From: BOG-908 sp965199235
Lineage (GTDB): Bacteria; Pseudomonadota; Alphaproteobacteria; Acetobacterales; Acetobacteraceae
NCBI GenBank assembly: GCA_965199235.1
Contig: CBDAQU010000002.1
Location: 1,674,001-1,738,000 of the forward strand
Direction: 5' to 3'
Length of the DNA: 64,000 bases
Position numbers and translations under genes: made by a program. The notes beneath the pieces are model-generated. The model searched no databases and was not told the DNA's origin. It was given only the letters and a program-made list of their open reading frames with translations. Positions 35,121 to 43,496 of the stretch are shown piece after piece. How positions within the stretch are numbered: the first letter of the stretch is position 1; each line of letters starts with the position of its first letter.

Positions 35121-36079
35121 CGCAGCCGAACCACGTGGTCGGCCGCGATTGCCACGAAGATCGCGGCCAGGTAGGCCAGCGAGTAGCGAAAGTTCAACCT
35201 GGCTGGCGCGTCGCTGGTCAGGCTGGTGCCAGACGCATCCTGCGCGTCACGCAGCACGCGCCAGGACAGCGCGACGAAGCCCAGGCTGAGCAGGGTGGCC
35301 AGAACGCCGTAGATGGCGCCAGTGTAGCCGAACGCCCAGGGCAGCACGGCCACGAACGCCAGCACCAGCGAGTAGCCGAAGATCTGCCGCCGCGTCTCCC
35401 GCGCGCCGGCCACGACCGGCAGCATCGGCACGCCCGCCCGGTCGTAATCCTGGCAGGCATACAGCGCCAGAGACCAGAAATGCGGCGGCGTCCAGAAGAA
35501 CACGATACCAAACAGCAGCAGCGGCAGCACGTCCACCGACCCGGTGACGGCCGCCCAGCCGATCAGTGGCGGGAAGGCGCCTGCGGCGCCGCCGATCACG
35601 ATGTTCTGCGGCGTCCGCCGCTTCAGCCAGATGGTGTAGACGAAGACGTAGAAGCCGATCGACAACGCCAGGATAGTGGCGGCGCAGGTGTTCGTCGCCA
35701 GCCACATGAGCAGGACGGAGGCGACCGACAGCGTCACGCCGAAGGCAAGTGCCGCCCCGGGCTCGATGCGTCCGGCGGGGATGGGGCGGCGGCGGGTGCG
35801 GTTCATGCGCGCGTCCAAATCGCGCTCGTACCACATGTTGAGCGCGCCCGCCGCTCCTGCCGCCACTGCTATGCAGAGTATGGCGGTAAAGGCGAGCACG
35901 GGGTTCAGATGACCGGGTGCGAGAAACAGCCCGATCCAGCCGGTAAACACGACCAGGCTGACGACCCGCGGCTTGAGCAGCAGCAGCCAGTCGCGCCATT
36001 CGGCACCCGCTGCGACAAGAGGGGTGGAAAGAAGAAGGGGGGATTGCTCCCCCCCTGCCGTGACGCCGGGACTGTTCAT
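35117..36079 (-). CDS. ctaB: Protoheme IX farnesyltransferase
   Basis: 320 residues with about nine membrane helices. Prenyltransferase Asp-rich motif NMWYERDLDARMNRTRRRP and second motif FFWTPPHFWSLAL with the following YDRAGVPMLP. Converts heme B to heme O for the aa3 oxidase. The ATG overlaps the ctaD stop (TAATG). Confidence 0.95.
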   Translation of the reverse strand: MNSPGVTAGGEQSPLLLSTPLVAAGAEWRDWLLLLKPRVVSLVVFTGWIGLFLAPGHLNPVLAFTAILCIAVAAGAAGALNMWYERDLDARMNRTRRRPIPAGRIEPGAALAFGVTLSVASVLLMWLATNTCAATILALSIGFYVFVYTIWLKRRTPQNIVIGGAAGAFPPLIGWAAVTGSVDVLPLLLFGIVFFWTPPHFWSLALYACQDYDRAGVPMLPVVAGARETRRQIFGYSLVLAFVAVLPWAFGYTGAIYGVLATLLSLGFVALSWRVLRDAQDASGTSLTSDAPARLNFRYSLAYLAAIFVAIAADHVVRLR

Positions 36080-37668
36080 TACCGGAACCTCGGCAACTCC
36101 TCAAAGGTGTGGAACGGCGGCGGCGAACTGACGGTCCACTCCAGCGTGGTCGCACCCTCGCCCCAGTAATTGTCGGCCACGGCCACCTTCGAGGTGAAAG
36201 TGCGGAAAACGACGTAGAGGAAGATCAGCACCGAGAGTGCGCCGATGTAGGAGCCGATGGAAGCCACGTAATTCCAACCGGCAAAGGCGTCCGGGTAGTC
36301 CGGGTAGCGTCGAGGCATGCCGGCCGCACCCAGGAAGTGCATGGGGAAGAAAGTGATGTTCACGCCGACGAACGTCACCCAGAAATGCACCTTGCCCCAG
36401 AACTCCGGATACTGATGGCCGCTCATCTTGCCGATCCAGTAGTACCAGCCGGCGAATATGGCGAACACGGCCCCCAGCGACAGCACGTAGTGGAAATGCG
36501 CCACCACGTAGTAGGTGTTGTGCAGTATCTGGTCCAGGCCGGCGTTGGACAGCACCACGCCCGTCACGCCGCCCACGGTGAAAAGGAAGATGAACCCGAT
36601 GGCGAACAGCATCGGCGTCTTCATGTCGATCGAGCCGCCCCACATCGTGGCGATCCAGGAAAACACCTTGATGCCGGTCGGAACGGCGATGATCATCGTC
36701 GCTGCCATGAAGTAGGCGCGGGTGTCGACCGAGATGCCTGAGACGAACATGTGGTGCGCCCAGACCACGAAGCCCACCACGCCGATCGCGACCATGGCGT
36801 AGGCCATGCCGAGATAGCCGAACACCGGCTTGCGGCTGAACGTGCTGACCACGTGGCTGATGATGCCGAAGCCCGGCAGGATCATGATGTAGACTTCGGG
36901 GTGGCCGAAGAACCAGAACAGATGCTGCCACAGCACAGGGTCGCCGCCGCCCTGCGGGTCGAAGAACGACGTGCCGAAGTTCCGGTCGAAGATCAGCATG
37001 GTGATCGCACCGGCGAGCACGGGCAGCGAGAGCAGCAACAGAAAAGCGGTGACCAGCATCGCCCAGATGAACAGCGGCATCTTGTGCAGCGTCATGCCGG
37101 GCGTGCGCATGTTGAAGATCGTGGTTATAAAGTTCAGCGCGCCGAGCAGGGACGACACGCCGGCCAGATGCAGCGCGAACAACGTGAAATCCATGCCCGG
37201 GCCGGATTCGTAAGTGCTGTTGGACAGCGGCGGATACAGCGTCCAGCCCGAACCGCTCTCACCCAGCAGAAGCCCGGTGATGATCAGCGCGAAGGCCGGC
37301 ACCAGCAGCCAGAAGCTGATGTTGTTCAGCCGCGGGAACGCCATGTCCGGCGCGCCGATCATCAGCGGGATGAACCAGTTGCCGAAGCCGCCGATCAGCG
37401 CGGGCATCACTGTGAAGAAGATCATGATCAGGCCGTGGGTGGTCACGATCGTGTTCCACTCCTGGCCGGAGGTGACGATCGTGTTGCCCGGATGCTGAAG
37501 CTGGGCACGCATGATGATGGACAGCAAGCCGCCCACCAGCCCCGCACAGACCGCGAAGATCAGGTAGAGCGAGCCGATGTCCTTGTGGTTGGTGCTGAAC
37601 AGCCAGCGCTGCGCGAAGGTCGGGTGGTGCCCGTGGTCGTGCAGCACGTCGTGGGTGGTAGCAGACAT
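36079..37668 (-). CDS. ctaD: Cytochrome c oxidase subunit I
   Basis: 529 residues with twelve membrane helices. Signature regions: WLFSTNHKDIGSLY, FFGHPEVYIMILPGFGII (CuB ligand His and the cross-linked Tyr), AHHMF and HFHYVLSLGAVF with heme-ligand His residues. Heme-copper catalytic subunit of an aa3-type oxidase. Four bases after ctaC. Confidence 0.97.
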   Translation of the reverse strand: MSATTHDVLHDHGHHPTFAQRWLFSTNHKDIGSLYLIFAVCAGLVGGLLSIIMRAQLQHPGNTIVTSGQEWNTIVTTHGLIMIFFTVMPALIGGFGNWFIPLMIGAPDMAFPRLNNISFWLLVPAFALIITGLLLGESGSGWTLYPPLSNSTYESGPGMDFTLFALHLAGVSSLLGALNFITTIFNMRTPGMTLHKMPLFIWAMLVTAFLLLLSLPVLAGAITMLIFDRNFGTSFFDPQGGGDPVLWQHLFWFFGHPEVYIMILPGFGIISHVVSTFSRKPVFGYLGMAYAMVAIGVVGFVVWAHHMFVSGISVDTRAYFMAATMIIAVPTGIKVFSWIATMWGGSIDMKTPMLFAIGFIFLFTVGGVTGVVLSNAGLDQILHNTYYVVAHFHYVLSLGAVFAIFAGWYYWIGKMSGHQYPEFWGKVHFWVTFVGVNITFFPMHFLGAAGMPRRYPDYPDAFAGWNYVASIGSYIGALSVLIFLYVVFRTFTSKVAVADNYWGEGATTLEWTVSSPPPFHTFEELPRFR

Positions 37669-37672
37669 CTTA

Positions 37673-38548
37673 TTAGTGCTCCGTAGCCGTGATGCGCGCG
37701 GGCTGGTCGGTCATTGCGACGCGAACCTGCACATCATTGGCGGCGTCCTTGAACTTGGTCGGCGCCTGGTCGAGCCAGGCCTGAAAATCCTGCGGGCTGA
37801 CTGCGTGGATCGAGATCGGCATCACGCTGTGGTTGGTGCCGCAAATCTGGTTGCACTCGCCGTAATAGTCGCCCGGCTGGTCCAGACGCACCCAGGTCTC
37901 GATCGTGCGGCCGGGGATGGCATAGCGCTGCACGCCCAGGCTCGGGATGAAGAAGCTGTGAATCACGTCGTCGCTCGTGGTCAGGATGCGGATGTTCTTG
38001 CCGGCCGGCAGCACCAGCTGGTTGTCCACCGCCAGGTGCCGCAGCGACTTCTGGTCCGGCCGAAGATCCTCGTCATGCACCATGTAGCTGTCGAAATGCA
38101 GCCCCTTCGCGTCGGGGTAGGTATACTGCCAATACCATTGATGGCCGGTTACCTTGATGGTCATGTCGGCACGCTCGGCCGGCACACGATCCTCAAAATA
38201 GATCAGCCTGAAGCTCGGAATCGCGATGACCAGCAGGATCAGCACCGGCAACGCGGTCCAGGCGATCTCCAAAGTCGAGTGGTGGCTCAGCTTGCCGGCG
38301 ACAGGGTTGCGCTTCTCGCTGTAGCGCCACGAGACGTAGGCGATCAGGCCGGCGACGAACACGGTAATCGCCACGATGATCCAGGTGACCAGGTCGTTGA
38401 GCTGGTGGATACCGTGTTCGACCGGGCTGTGGGCGGCCTGCATGCCCATCTGCCAGGGTGCAGGCGTCTGCCCCAACGCCGGCGCTGCCGAGCAGGAAGC
38501 GGCCAGGGCGACCAGGATCGCGCCGGGTGGTTTGCCTAAAAATCTCAT
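37673..38548 (-). CDS. ctaC: Cytochrome c oxidase subunit II
   Basis: 291 residues from ATG 38548. N-terminal signal peptide (AILVALAASCSAAPALG), two membrane helices, and the CuA domain with aromatic GHQWYWQYTY and the complete CuA ligand set CNQICGTNHSVMP. Accepts electrons from cytochrome c. First gene of the operon; the 134 bp upstream should carry the cox promoter. Confidence 0.96.
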   Translation of the reverse strand: MRFLGKPPGAILVALAASCSAAPALGQTPAPWQMGMQAAHSPVEHGIHQLNDLVTWIIVAITVFVAGLIAYVSWRYSEKRNPVAGKLSHHSTLEIAWTALPVLILLVIAIPSFRLIYFEDRVPAERADMTIKVTGHQWYWQYTYPDAKGLHFDSYMVHDEDLRPDQKSLRHLAVDNQLVLPAGKNIRILTTSDDVIHSFFIPSLGVQRYAIPGRTIETWVRLDQPGDYYGECNQICGTNHSVMPISIHAVSPQDFQAWLDQAPTKFKDAANDVQVRVAMTDQPARITATEH

Positions 38549-38682
38549 GATTGCGCGGTTTCCGCCAAGGTCCTGTTCGGGTGCACCCGGGATATCGGAG
38601 CGTACCCTGCAGATCAAGGTGCGGCGCGGCAGGATATATTTGTGCCGGACCCCGTTGACTCCCCCGACTACCCAGCGGCCGG

Positions 38683-39309
38683 CTACCGGCGCAGGTGGAC
38701 CAGGGTGAAAAGCCCGCCCGGCGGGATCGGTTCGAAGCTGGTGTCCTCCGGGTGATCGGTGCCGAACAGGTCGGCCACGGAAAAATCGGGGTGCCAGCCA
38801 AGCTTGTGCGAGAGCGGCGCCATGGCTAGTTCCACCCTCCGGCGCAGCCCGCCCGCCGCCACGAAATGGTTGACGAACAGGATGTGTCCGCCAGGCCGTA
38901 CGATGCGCTTCAGCTCGGTCAGCAACCGCCTTGGGTGAGGCACGACGGAGGCCACGAACATCGACGCGGCGATGTCGAAGCTGGCATCTGCGAAATCGGT
39001 CTCCTCGGCATCCTGTTCAAGCAACGCCTCCACCTGGGTCAGCTTGTCGGCCCGCACCCTCGCCCTTGCACGGTCCAGCATGTCGGCAGATAGGTCGATG
39101 CCGGTCACCCGCTTGCTGCGGTCGTAGAGCGGCAGCGCCAGCCCCGTACCCACCCCCACCTCCAGCACGCGGCGATGGTCAGGAAGGCCGTTGATGATCG
39201 ACAACGTGCGCAGACGCGCCGGCCGCGAGATGCTGCCGAAGGCGGCGTCGTAGAACGCCGCCTGCCGGCGATAGGCGGTGCGCACCGCTTCTGCGTTGAG
39301 CTTTGTCAT
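38683..39309 (-). CDS. SAM-dependent methyltransferase, PmtA-like (phosphatidylethanolamine N-methyltransferase)
   Basis: 208 residues. SAM motif VLEVGVGTGLALPLY, then GIDLSADMLDRAR; AYRRQAAFYDAAFG at the N-terminus and NHFVAAGG in the middle match the Rhodobacter-type PmtA. The expected product is phosphatidylcholine via three methylations of PE. Substrate assignment is by similarity recall. Confidence 0.78.
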   Translation of the reverse strand: MTKLNAEAVRTAYRRQAAFYDAAFGSISRPARLRTLSIINGLPDHRRVLEVGVGTGLALPLYDRSKRVTGIDLSADMLDRARARVRADKLTQVEALLEQDAEETDFADASFDIAASMFVASVVPHPRRLLTELKRIVRPGGHILFVNHFVAAGGLRRRVELAMAPLSHKLGWHPDFSVADLFGTDHPEDTSFEPIPPGGLFTLVHLRR

Positions 39310-39411
39310 GTCAACCGTCAGCTACCAGCACTCGGCTGCCAGACAAAGGGGCCAGATCGGGCGAGCAAGCCGCCGGCTTGAGCATGGCTGGCCCAGGCCG
39401 GTTGCTGGAGC

Positions 39412-39449
39412 GTCTTACTGGGGCGTCTTACTGGGAGTGTCTTACTGGG
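39412..39449. repeat. Short tandem repeat spanning the cspA stop codon
   Basis: GTCTTACTGGG occurs three times, at 39412-39422, 39425-39435 and 39439-39449 (periods 13 and 14). On the minus strand the last copy contains the stop codon and final Gln codon of the cold-shock gene, so the 3' end of the gene has been tandemly duplicated. Confidence 0.85.
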
Positions 39450-39651
39450 GCATCGCCAGGTTCACCGCAGCCGCCCGGCCGTTCTGCTGCTGCTCGATCT
39501 CGAATCCGACCTTTTGGCCCTCGTTGAGGTTGCGCAGGCCGGCCTTCTGAACCGCGCTGATGTGGACGAAAATGTCCTTGCCCCCCGTCTCCGGCTCGAT
39601 GAAGCCGTAACCCTTGGTGGGATTGAACCATTTGACAGTTCCGCTGGTCAT
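39442..39651 (-). CDS. Cold-shock protein (CspA family)
   Basis: 69 residues, a single cold-shock domain. RNP1 KGYGFIE and RNP2 DIFVHIS are present. Shine-Dalgarno AAGGAG precedes the ATG. Single-stranded nucleic-acid chaperone. The 258-bp upstream gap to the next ORF may include a long 5' leader typical of csp genes; I see no defined motif in it. Confidence 0.95.
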   Translation of the reverse strand: MTSGTVKWFNPTKGYGFIEPETGGKDIFVHISAVQKAGLRNLNEGQKVGFEIEQQQNGRAAAVNLAMPQ

Positions 39652-39909
39652 CCTTCGCTCCTTGGTCGGTTCCCGCGCGGTGCCGAGTTCAGGCTGGGCG
39701 ATGGCGCTTCACGTCTGGAAGCTTTCCATCAAGGTTCGGCTTGCCGCATCATAATGTAACACCCCGTTACGATCCTGTCATCGGCGTTGACGCAGGGGTG
39801 ATCGGGAAGCGTTCGTGAGCGCAACCGGAAGTGCCGCCACAAATCCCGATCTGGCGAATGAAGCGCCGTAGGGCTACGAGCACAGGGGTTTGATAGGGCA
39901 GTCTCAGCC

Positions 39910-40104
39910 ATGTGGATGATCTGGGCAGCTTCTCACCGATACCTTTTCTATGCTGTGATCACCCTGGTTCTCTGGGTGTCTGCAACCCTCTGGTTCTTTC
40001 GTCAGGACATCAGGCGCATGCGCAAGAACTCCCGCGCGCATAGCTGGACGGTGAACATGGAGACCAAGACGGGATCCGGCGGATCGAAAAGGTCGCAGCA
40101 TTGA
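39910..40104 (+). CDS. Small membrane ORF of unknown function (64 aa)
   Basis: Predicted single helix (YLFYAVITLVLWVSATLWFF) followed by a basic tail (RQDIRRMRKNSR). No recognised family. Ends five bases before the convergent GT9 stop, consistent with a real gene, but it lacks a clear Shine-Dalgarno. Confidence 0.4.
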   Translation: MWMIWAASHRYLFYAVITLVLWVSATLWFFRQDIRRMRKNSRAHSWTVNMETKTGSGGSKRSQH

Positions 40105-40109
40105 GGCCG

Positions 40110-41045
40110 TCATGATGTCAGCGGTCCGCACCAGTCCTCCCTGCCGCCGGCTCCCCTCAGTTCGGCCATAGCGTCAGCCAGGCTGATCGCCTCCAGGCCG
40201 GGAACGTGCAGCAGCCGCACCTCGCCCACGGGAGAGGCCAGACGCGGGTCGCTGGTGCGCGAGAACAGCGCCAGGACGCGGCAGCCCATCATGCCGGCAA
40301 GCTGGATCGGCCCGGTGTCGCCACCGACCGCGAACGCCGCGCGGCACGCCAGCCCGGCAAGCTCCTCGATCGAGGTCCTGCCCGTGAGGTCCAGGGCGCT
40401 CGGGCAGGCTTGCAGGATCGACGCGGCATCGCAGGCCTCGGCCGCCGTTCCGACCACGACAGGGCGCACCCCGACAGCCGCCAGCTCCACCGCGAGGGCG
40501 GCGAAACGTGGGAGAGGCCATCTCTTGGCATTGCCATGCGCGGACGAGGTGCCAGGCACCAGCAGCGCGTAGCGCTCCGCGAGTACCGGGCCGCGACGCC
40601 GCAGCCAGTCGAGCTCGACCTCTGCCGCGCCGACGCCCGCTGCTGCGAGTTGGCCGCGCTGCCTTGCCACCGTGTGCAGTCCGTTGCGCCCGGTATCGGC
40701 GTCCGGCAGCGAGCAGCCGCGCGCGATGCCGGACCAGGCAGGCCGGCCGGCGAGCAGGAAGTAGCGCGAGGACCGCGAGGACGTCTGCAGGTCGTAGACG
40801 ATGTCGTGGCCGGCCAGCTGACGACGCAACCGCCACAATCCTGACAGGTCGCTCCAGCCCGGCCGTGCGTCGGTCCGGACCGCGTCGAACCACGGGCTGT
40901 CCCGCAGCAGCGCGGCGTAGGGCGGCGTGGTCAGCGCCGTCACGTGGTCGCCCGGGTGATGCGCCCGGATCGCCGCAAAGGCCGGAAACGAGAGCACCAC
41001 GTCGCCGAGCGAGCTCAGCCGGATCACCAGCACCCGCCTGCTCAT
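40110..41045 (-). CDS. Glycosyltransferase family 9 (heptosyltransferase-like)
   Basis: 311 residues from ATG 41045 (TGATG overlap with the upstream GT4 gene). N-terminus RVLVIRLSSLGDVVLSFP is the ADP-heptose transferase signature; the C-terminal domain has GGDTGPIQLAGMMGC. Probably adds a sugar to the LPS core at the inner membrane. Confidence 0.88.
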   Translation of the reverse strand: MSRRVLVIRLSSLGDVVLSFPAFAAIRAHHPGDHVTALTTPPYAALLRDSPWFDAVRTDARPGWSDLSGLWRLRRQLAGHDIVYDLQTSSRSSRYFLLAGRPAWSGIARGCSLPDADTGRNGLHTVARQRGQLAAAGVGAAEVELDWLRRRGPVLAERYALLVPGTSSAHGNAKRWPLPRFAALAVELAAVGVRPVVVGTAAEACDAASILQACPSALDLTGRTSIEELAGLACRAAFAVGGDTGPIQLAGMMGCRVLALFSRTSDPRLASPVGEVRLLHVPGLEAISLADAMAELRGAGGREDWCGPLTS

Positions 41046-42199
41046 CAGACGACACCGCCTGCCAGCACCTCGCGATACACCTCCAGGGTCGCTTCCTGCA
41101 TGGAGGCGGTGGTGTATCCCTCCATGACGGATGCGCGCGCGCGTTCTCCGAGCGACGCGCGCTTGTCGTCCGGCATGTCGAGCAGCTGCCCGATGGTGCT
41201 GCCGAGCGCCGTAGCGTCGCCTGGCGTCACGAGGTAGCCGGTCAGGCCATGACGTATCGTCTCGGCCGCTCCGCCATGGTCGAACGCCACCGTGGGCCGG
41301 CCCATCGCCTGCGCCTCGATGACGCTGCGGCCGAACGGCTCGGGCTTGAGGCTGGCGTTGACGACGATGTCGGCCAGCATCAGGGCCGCCGCCATGTCGT
41401 CGCAATGGCCGGTCATCCGCAGCCGGCCGGCCAAGCCGAGCCTGCCGGCACGCGCCTCCAGCGCGCGTGCGAAATGCCCGCGCCCCTGGTCCGCGCCCAC
41501 CAGGACGCACACCACGTCGCGATGCGCCGGGCCGATCGTGGCCAGCGCGTCCAGCAGGGTTTCGGCGCCCTTCCAGCGGGTCAGCCGGGCCGGCAGCATG
41601 ACGATCCTGGCGCCGGCAGGCAGGCGCCAGGCCTGGGCCAGGCGGTGCATACGCTCGCCCACGATCTGACCGGGATGGAACAGGCCTGAATCCACCCCGC
41701 GCGGGATGATCCGCAAGCGCTCCCGCGGCACCGCGTAGCCGGATGCGACCCGCCGGGCGATGTAGTGGCTGATGGCGATCACCCGCTGGCCGCGCGCCAT
41801 CACGCTGTTATAGGCGTGCTTGCCCGGGAACTCCTCGCCGTAGACGCCGTGCCAGGTGGTCACGAACGGCACGCCCGTGCGCCGAGCCGCCATCCAGGCC
41901 GACCAGCCAGGCGCACGCGATCGGGCATGAACCAGGTCGATGCCGTTCGCGCGGATGATCCGGGCGAGCCGGCCGGCATTGAACAGGATGTTGACCGGGT
42001 CCTTGGTCATCAGGGACAGGGCGAGGTGACGCCCGCCCGCCCGCTCCACCTGCGTCACCATGCGACCGCCGGCGCTGGCAACCAGCGCACGTCCGCCGCA
42101 AGCGACGACCGCCTGCACCATCTCGACGGTGCCGCGCTCCACGCCGCCGGTTTCGAGCGCGGGCAGCACCTGCAGGACGGTCATGGGGGCCGAAGACAT
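41045..42199 (-). CDS. Glycosyltransferase family 4
   Basis: 384 residues from ATG 42199 (or MTVLQVLP at ATG 42184). GT-B fold: LETGGVERGTVEM, HARSRAPGW, SLKPEPFGRSVIEAQAMGRPTVAFDHGG (E-x7-E type motif, in two parts). Typical of LPS-core or exopolysaccharide transferases. The longer open frame to 42373 runs into an intergenic repeat and is not real. Confidence 0.88.
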   Translation of the reverse strand: MSSAPMTVLQVLPALETGGVERGTVEMVQAVVACGGRALVASAGGRMVTQVERAGGRHLALSLMTKDPVNILFNAGRLARIIRANGIDLVHARSRAPGWSAWMAARRTGVPFVTTWHGVYGEEFPGKHAYNSVMARGQRVIAISHYIARRVASGYAVPRERLRIIPRGVDSGLFHPGQIVGERMHRLAQAWRLPAGARIVMLPARLTRWKGAETLLDALATIGPAHRDVVCVLVGADQGRGHFARALEARAGRLGLAGRLRMTGHCDDMAAALMLADIVVNASLKPEPFGRSVIEAQAMGRPTVAFDHGGAAETIRHGLTGYLVTPGDATALGSTIGQLLDMPDDKRASLGERARASVMEGYTTASMQEATLEVYREVLAGGVV

Positions 42200-42210
42200 G
42201 CGCCCATTTA

Positions 42211-42400
42211 GAGTGCCTTCCAAAACCCTACTATCCCGGCCGTCTGACGCCCGTTTTCGGCGCTTCGATGCCGACGGCCTCAACAGGCCGCTCCGTTGTG
42301 GTGCGAAAGCGCGCTTGGTGTCGTGCGACAGTGCGCTTCGCTTGGGGGTGCTCGAAACGAACGCGAGGCTCATCGGGCTGGCGAGTTTTGAAAGGCACTC
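42211..42400. repeat. 190-bp element with 16-bp terminal inverted repeats
   Basis: GAGTGCCTTCCAAAAC at 42211-42226 is repeated in inverse as GTTTTGAAAGGCACTC at 42385-42400 (15 of 16 match). The interior has no convincing gene. It lies against repeat B1. Size and structure resemble a MITE-like or remnant mobile element; no target-site duplication could be established. Confidence 0.6.
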
Positions 42401-42401
42401 T

Positions 42402-42516
42402 TAGCAATGTCACGCAGACTGGAATAGTCGGAGTGATCAAAATTGCTAGCCAAAACAAGGCCTAGACCGGCGTGAGGTCCGCTTACTCGCGGACGCTCTG
42501 CGCGAACCGGTCTAGG
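42402..42516. repeat. Dispersed repeat family B, copy 1
   Basis: About 115 bp, roughly 75-80% identical by eye to 57034-57150. Both contain GTCACGCAG, GAATAGTC, CAAAATTGCT, AAAACAAG, then a hairpin: outer arms CCTAGACCGG (42461-42470) / CCGGTCTAGG (42507-42516), inner arms GTCCGC / GCGGAC. Confidence 0.8.
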
Positions 42517-42692
42517 CGAAGCCGACCCGGACGCGAAGCCGCCCTAGCGCTTTGCAGCGTGCTGTTTGCCAGTCCCGCTTGAAACCACCATCCGGAAACG
42601 TTGAATAGGGAATAGAATAAATTTGCCGTAAACTCTCACTCGTTAATAGGATAGTCTGGCTGTGAGACCCCGTTGAACGAAGGAGGTATGCC
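42517..42692 (+). other. Upstream region of the TSUP permease gene
   Basis: Non-coding remainder of the 493-bp gap after the GT4 gene. It becomes AT-rich from about 42600. A weak promoter candidate is TTGCCG (42623-42628), 18 bp, TAGGAT (42647-42652). A strong Shine-Dalgarno AAGGAGG precedes the permease ATG. Confidence 0.35.
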
Positions 42693-43472
42693 ATGCCGTC
42701 CAATGAATTGGCCTATCCCATGCTGGGCCTGCTTGTGGGTCTCGTGGTCGGTCTGACAGGGGTGGGCGGCGGCTCCCTGATGACTCCCCTCCTGGTCCTG
42801 ATGTTTCACATCCAGCCGACCAAGGCGGTCGGCACCGACCTGCTCTACGCCGCAATCACCAAATCGGTCGGCACGGCGGTCCACAGCGCCAGTTCCACCG
42901 TGGACTGGCGGATCGTGCGCCGGCTGGCCTACGGTTCGGTCCCGGCCACGGCTGCGACGCTGCTCGGGCTCGCCTATTTCGGCCCGGAAAGCAAGCACGT
43001 TGCCGACACCATCACCTTCAGCCTGGGGATCGCGTTGCTGCTGACGGCGATGTGCATCCTGTTCCGCAGCTGGATCATCGATACGCTCTCTCGCCGCCTG
43101 GGCGAGCCGTCCGACCGCATTGCCTCGATCCTCACGACGGTCAGCGGCGTGGTCCTGGGCGTGCTCGTCTCGATCTCCTCCGTCGGCGCCGGCGCGCTCG
43201 GGGTGACGGTCCTTCTGCTGCTCTACCCGCGCATCAAGCTTGCCAGCATTGTGGGCTCCGACATCGCCCATGCCGTGCCTCTCACGCTCATCGCCGGCCT
43301 GGGCCACTGGCAGATGGGCGACGTGAACACGGCCCTGCTGGGCCAGCTCCTGATGGGGTCCATCCCAGGCATCCTGATCGGCAGCTTCCTGGCACCCCGC
43401 ATGCCGGAGGGCGGCCTGCGTCCGGTTCTGGCATCGGTGCTGTTTGTGGTAGGCGGCAAGCTGGTCTTCTAG
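42693..43472 (+). CDS. Sulfite exporter TauE/SafE family (TSUP) permease
   Basis: 259 residues, about eight membrane helices. Repeated family motif: GLTGVGGGSLMTPLLVL at the N-terminus and VSISSVGAGALGVTVLLL in the second half; also GTDLLYA and GSDIAHA. Moves anions such as sulfite, sulfoacetate or organic acids; substrate unknown. Confidence 0.88.
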   Translation: MPSNELAYPMLGLLVGLVVGLTGVGGGSLMTPLLVLMFHIQPTKAVGTDLLYAAITKSVGTAVHSASSTVDWRIVRRLAYGSVPATAATLLGLAYFGPESKHVADTITFSLGIALLLTAMCILFRSWIIDTLSRRLGEPSDRIASILTTVSGVVLGVLVSISSVGAGALGVTVLLLLYPRIKLASIVGSDIAHAVPLTLIAGLGHWQMGDVNTALLGQLLMGSIPGILIGSFLAPRMPEGGLRPVLASVLFVVGGKLVF

Positions 43473-43496
43473 CCGCGCTACCCAGATGATGGGTGC

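Noticed and set aside
42200..42373. 58-residue N-terminal extension of the GT4 protein
   Set aside because: It would be translated from the 190-bp repeat element and has no glycosyltransferase similarity.
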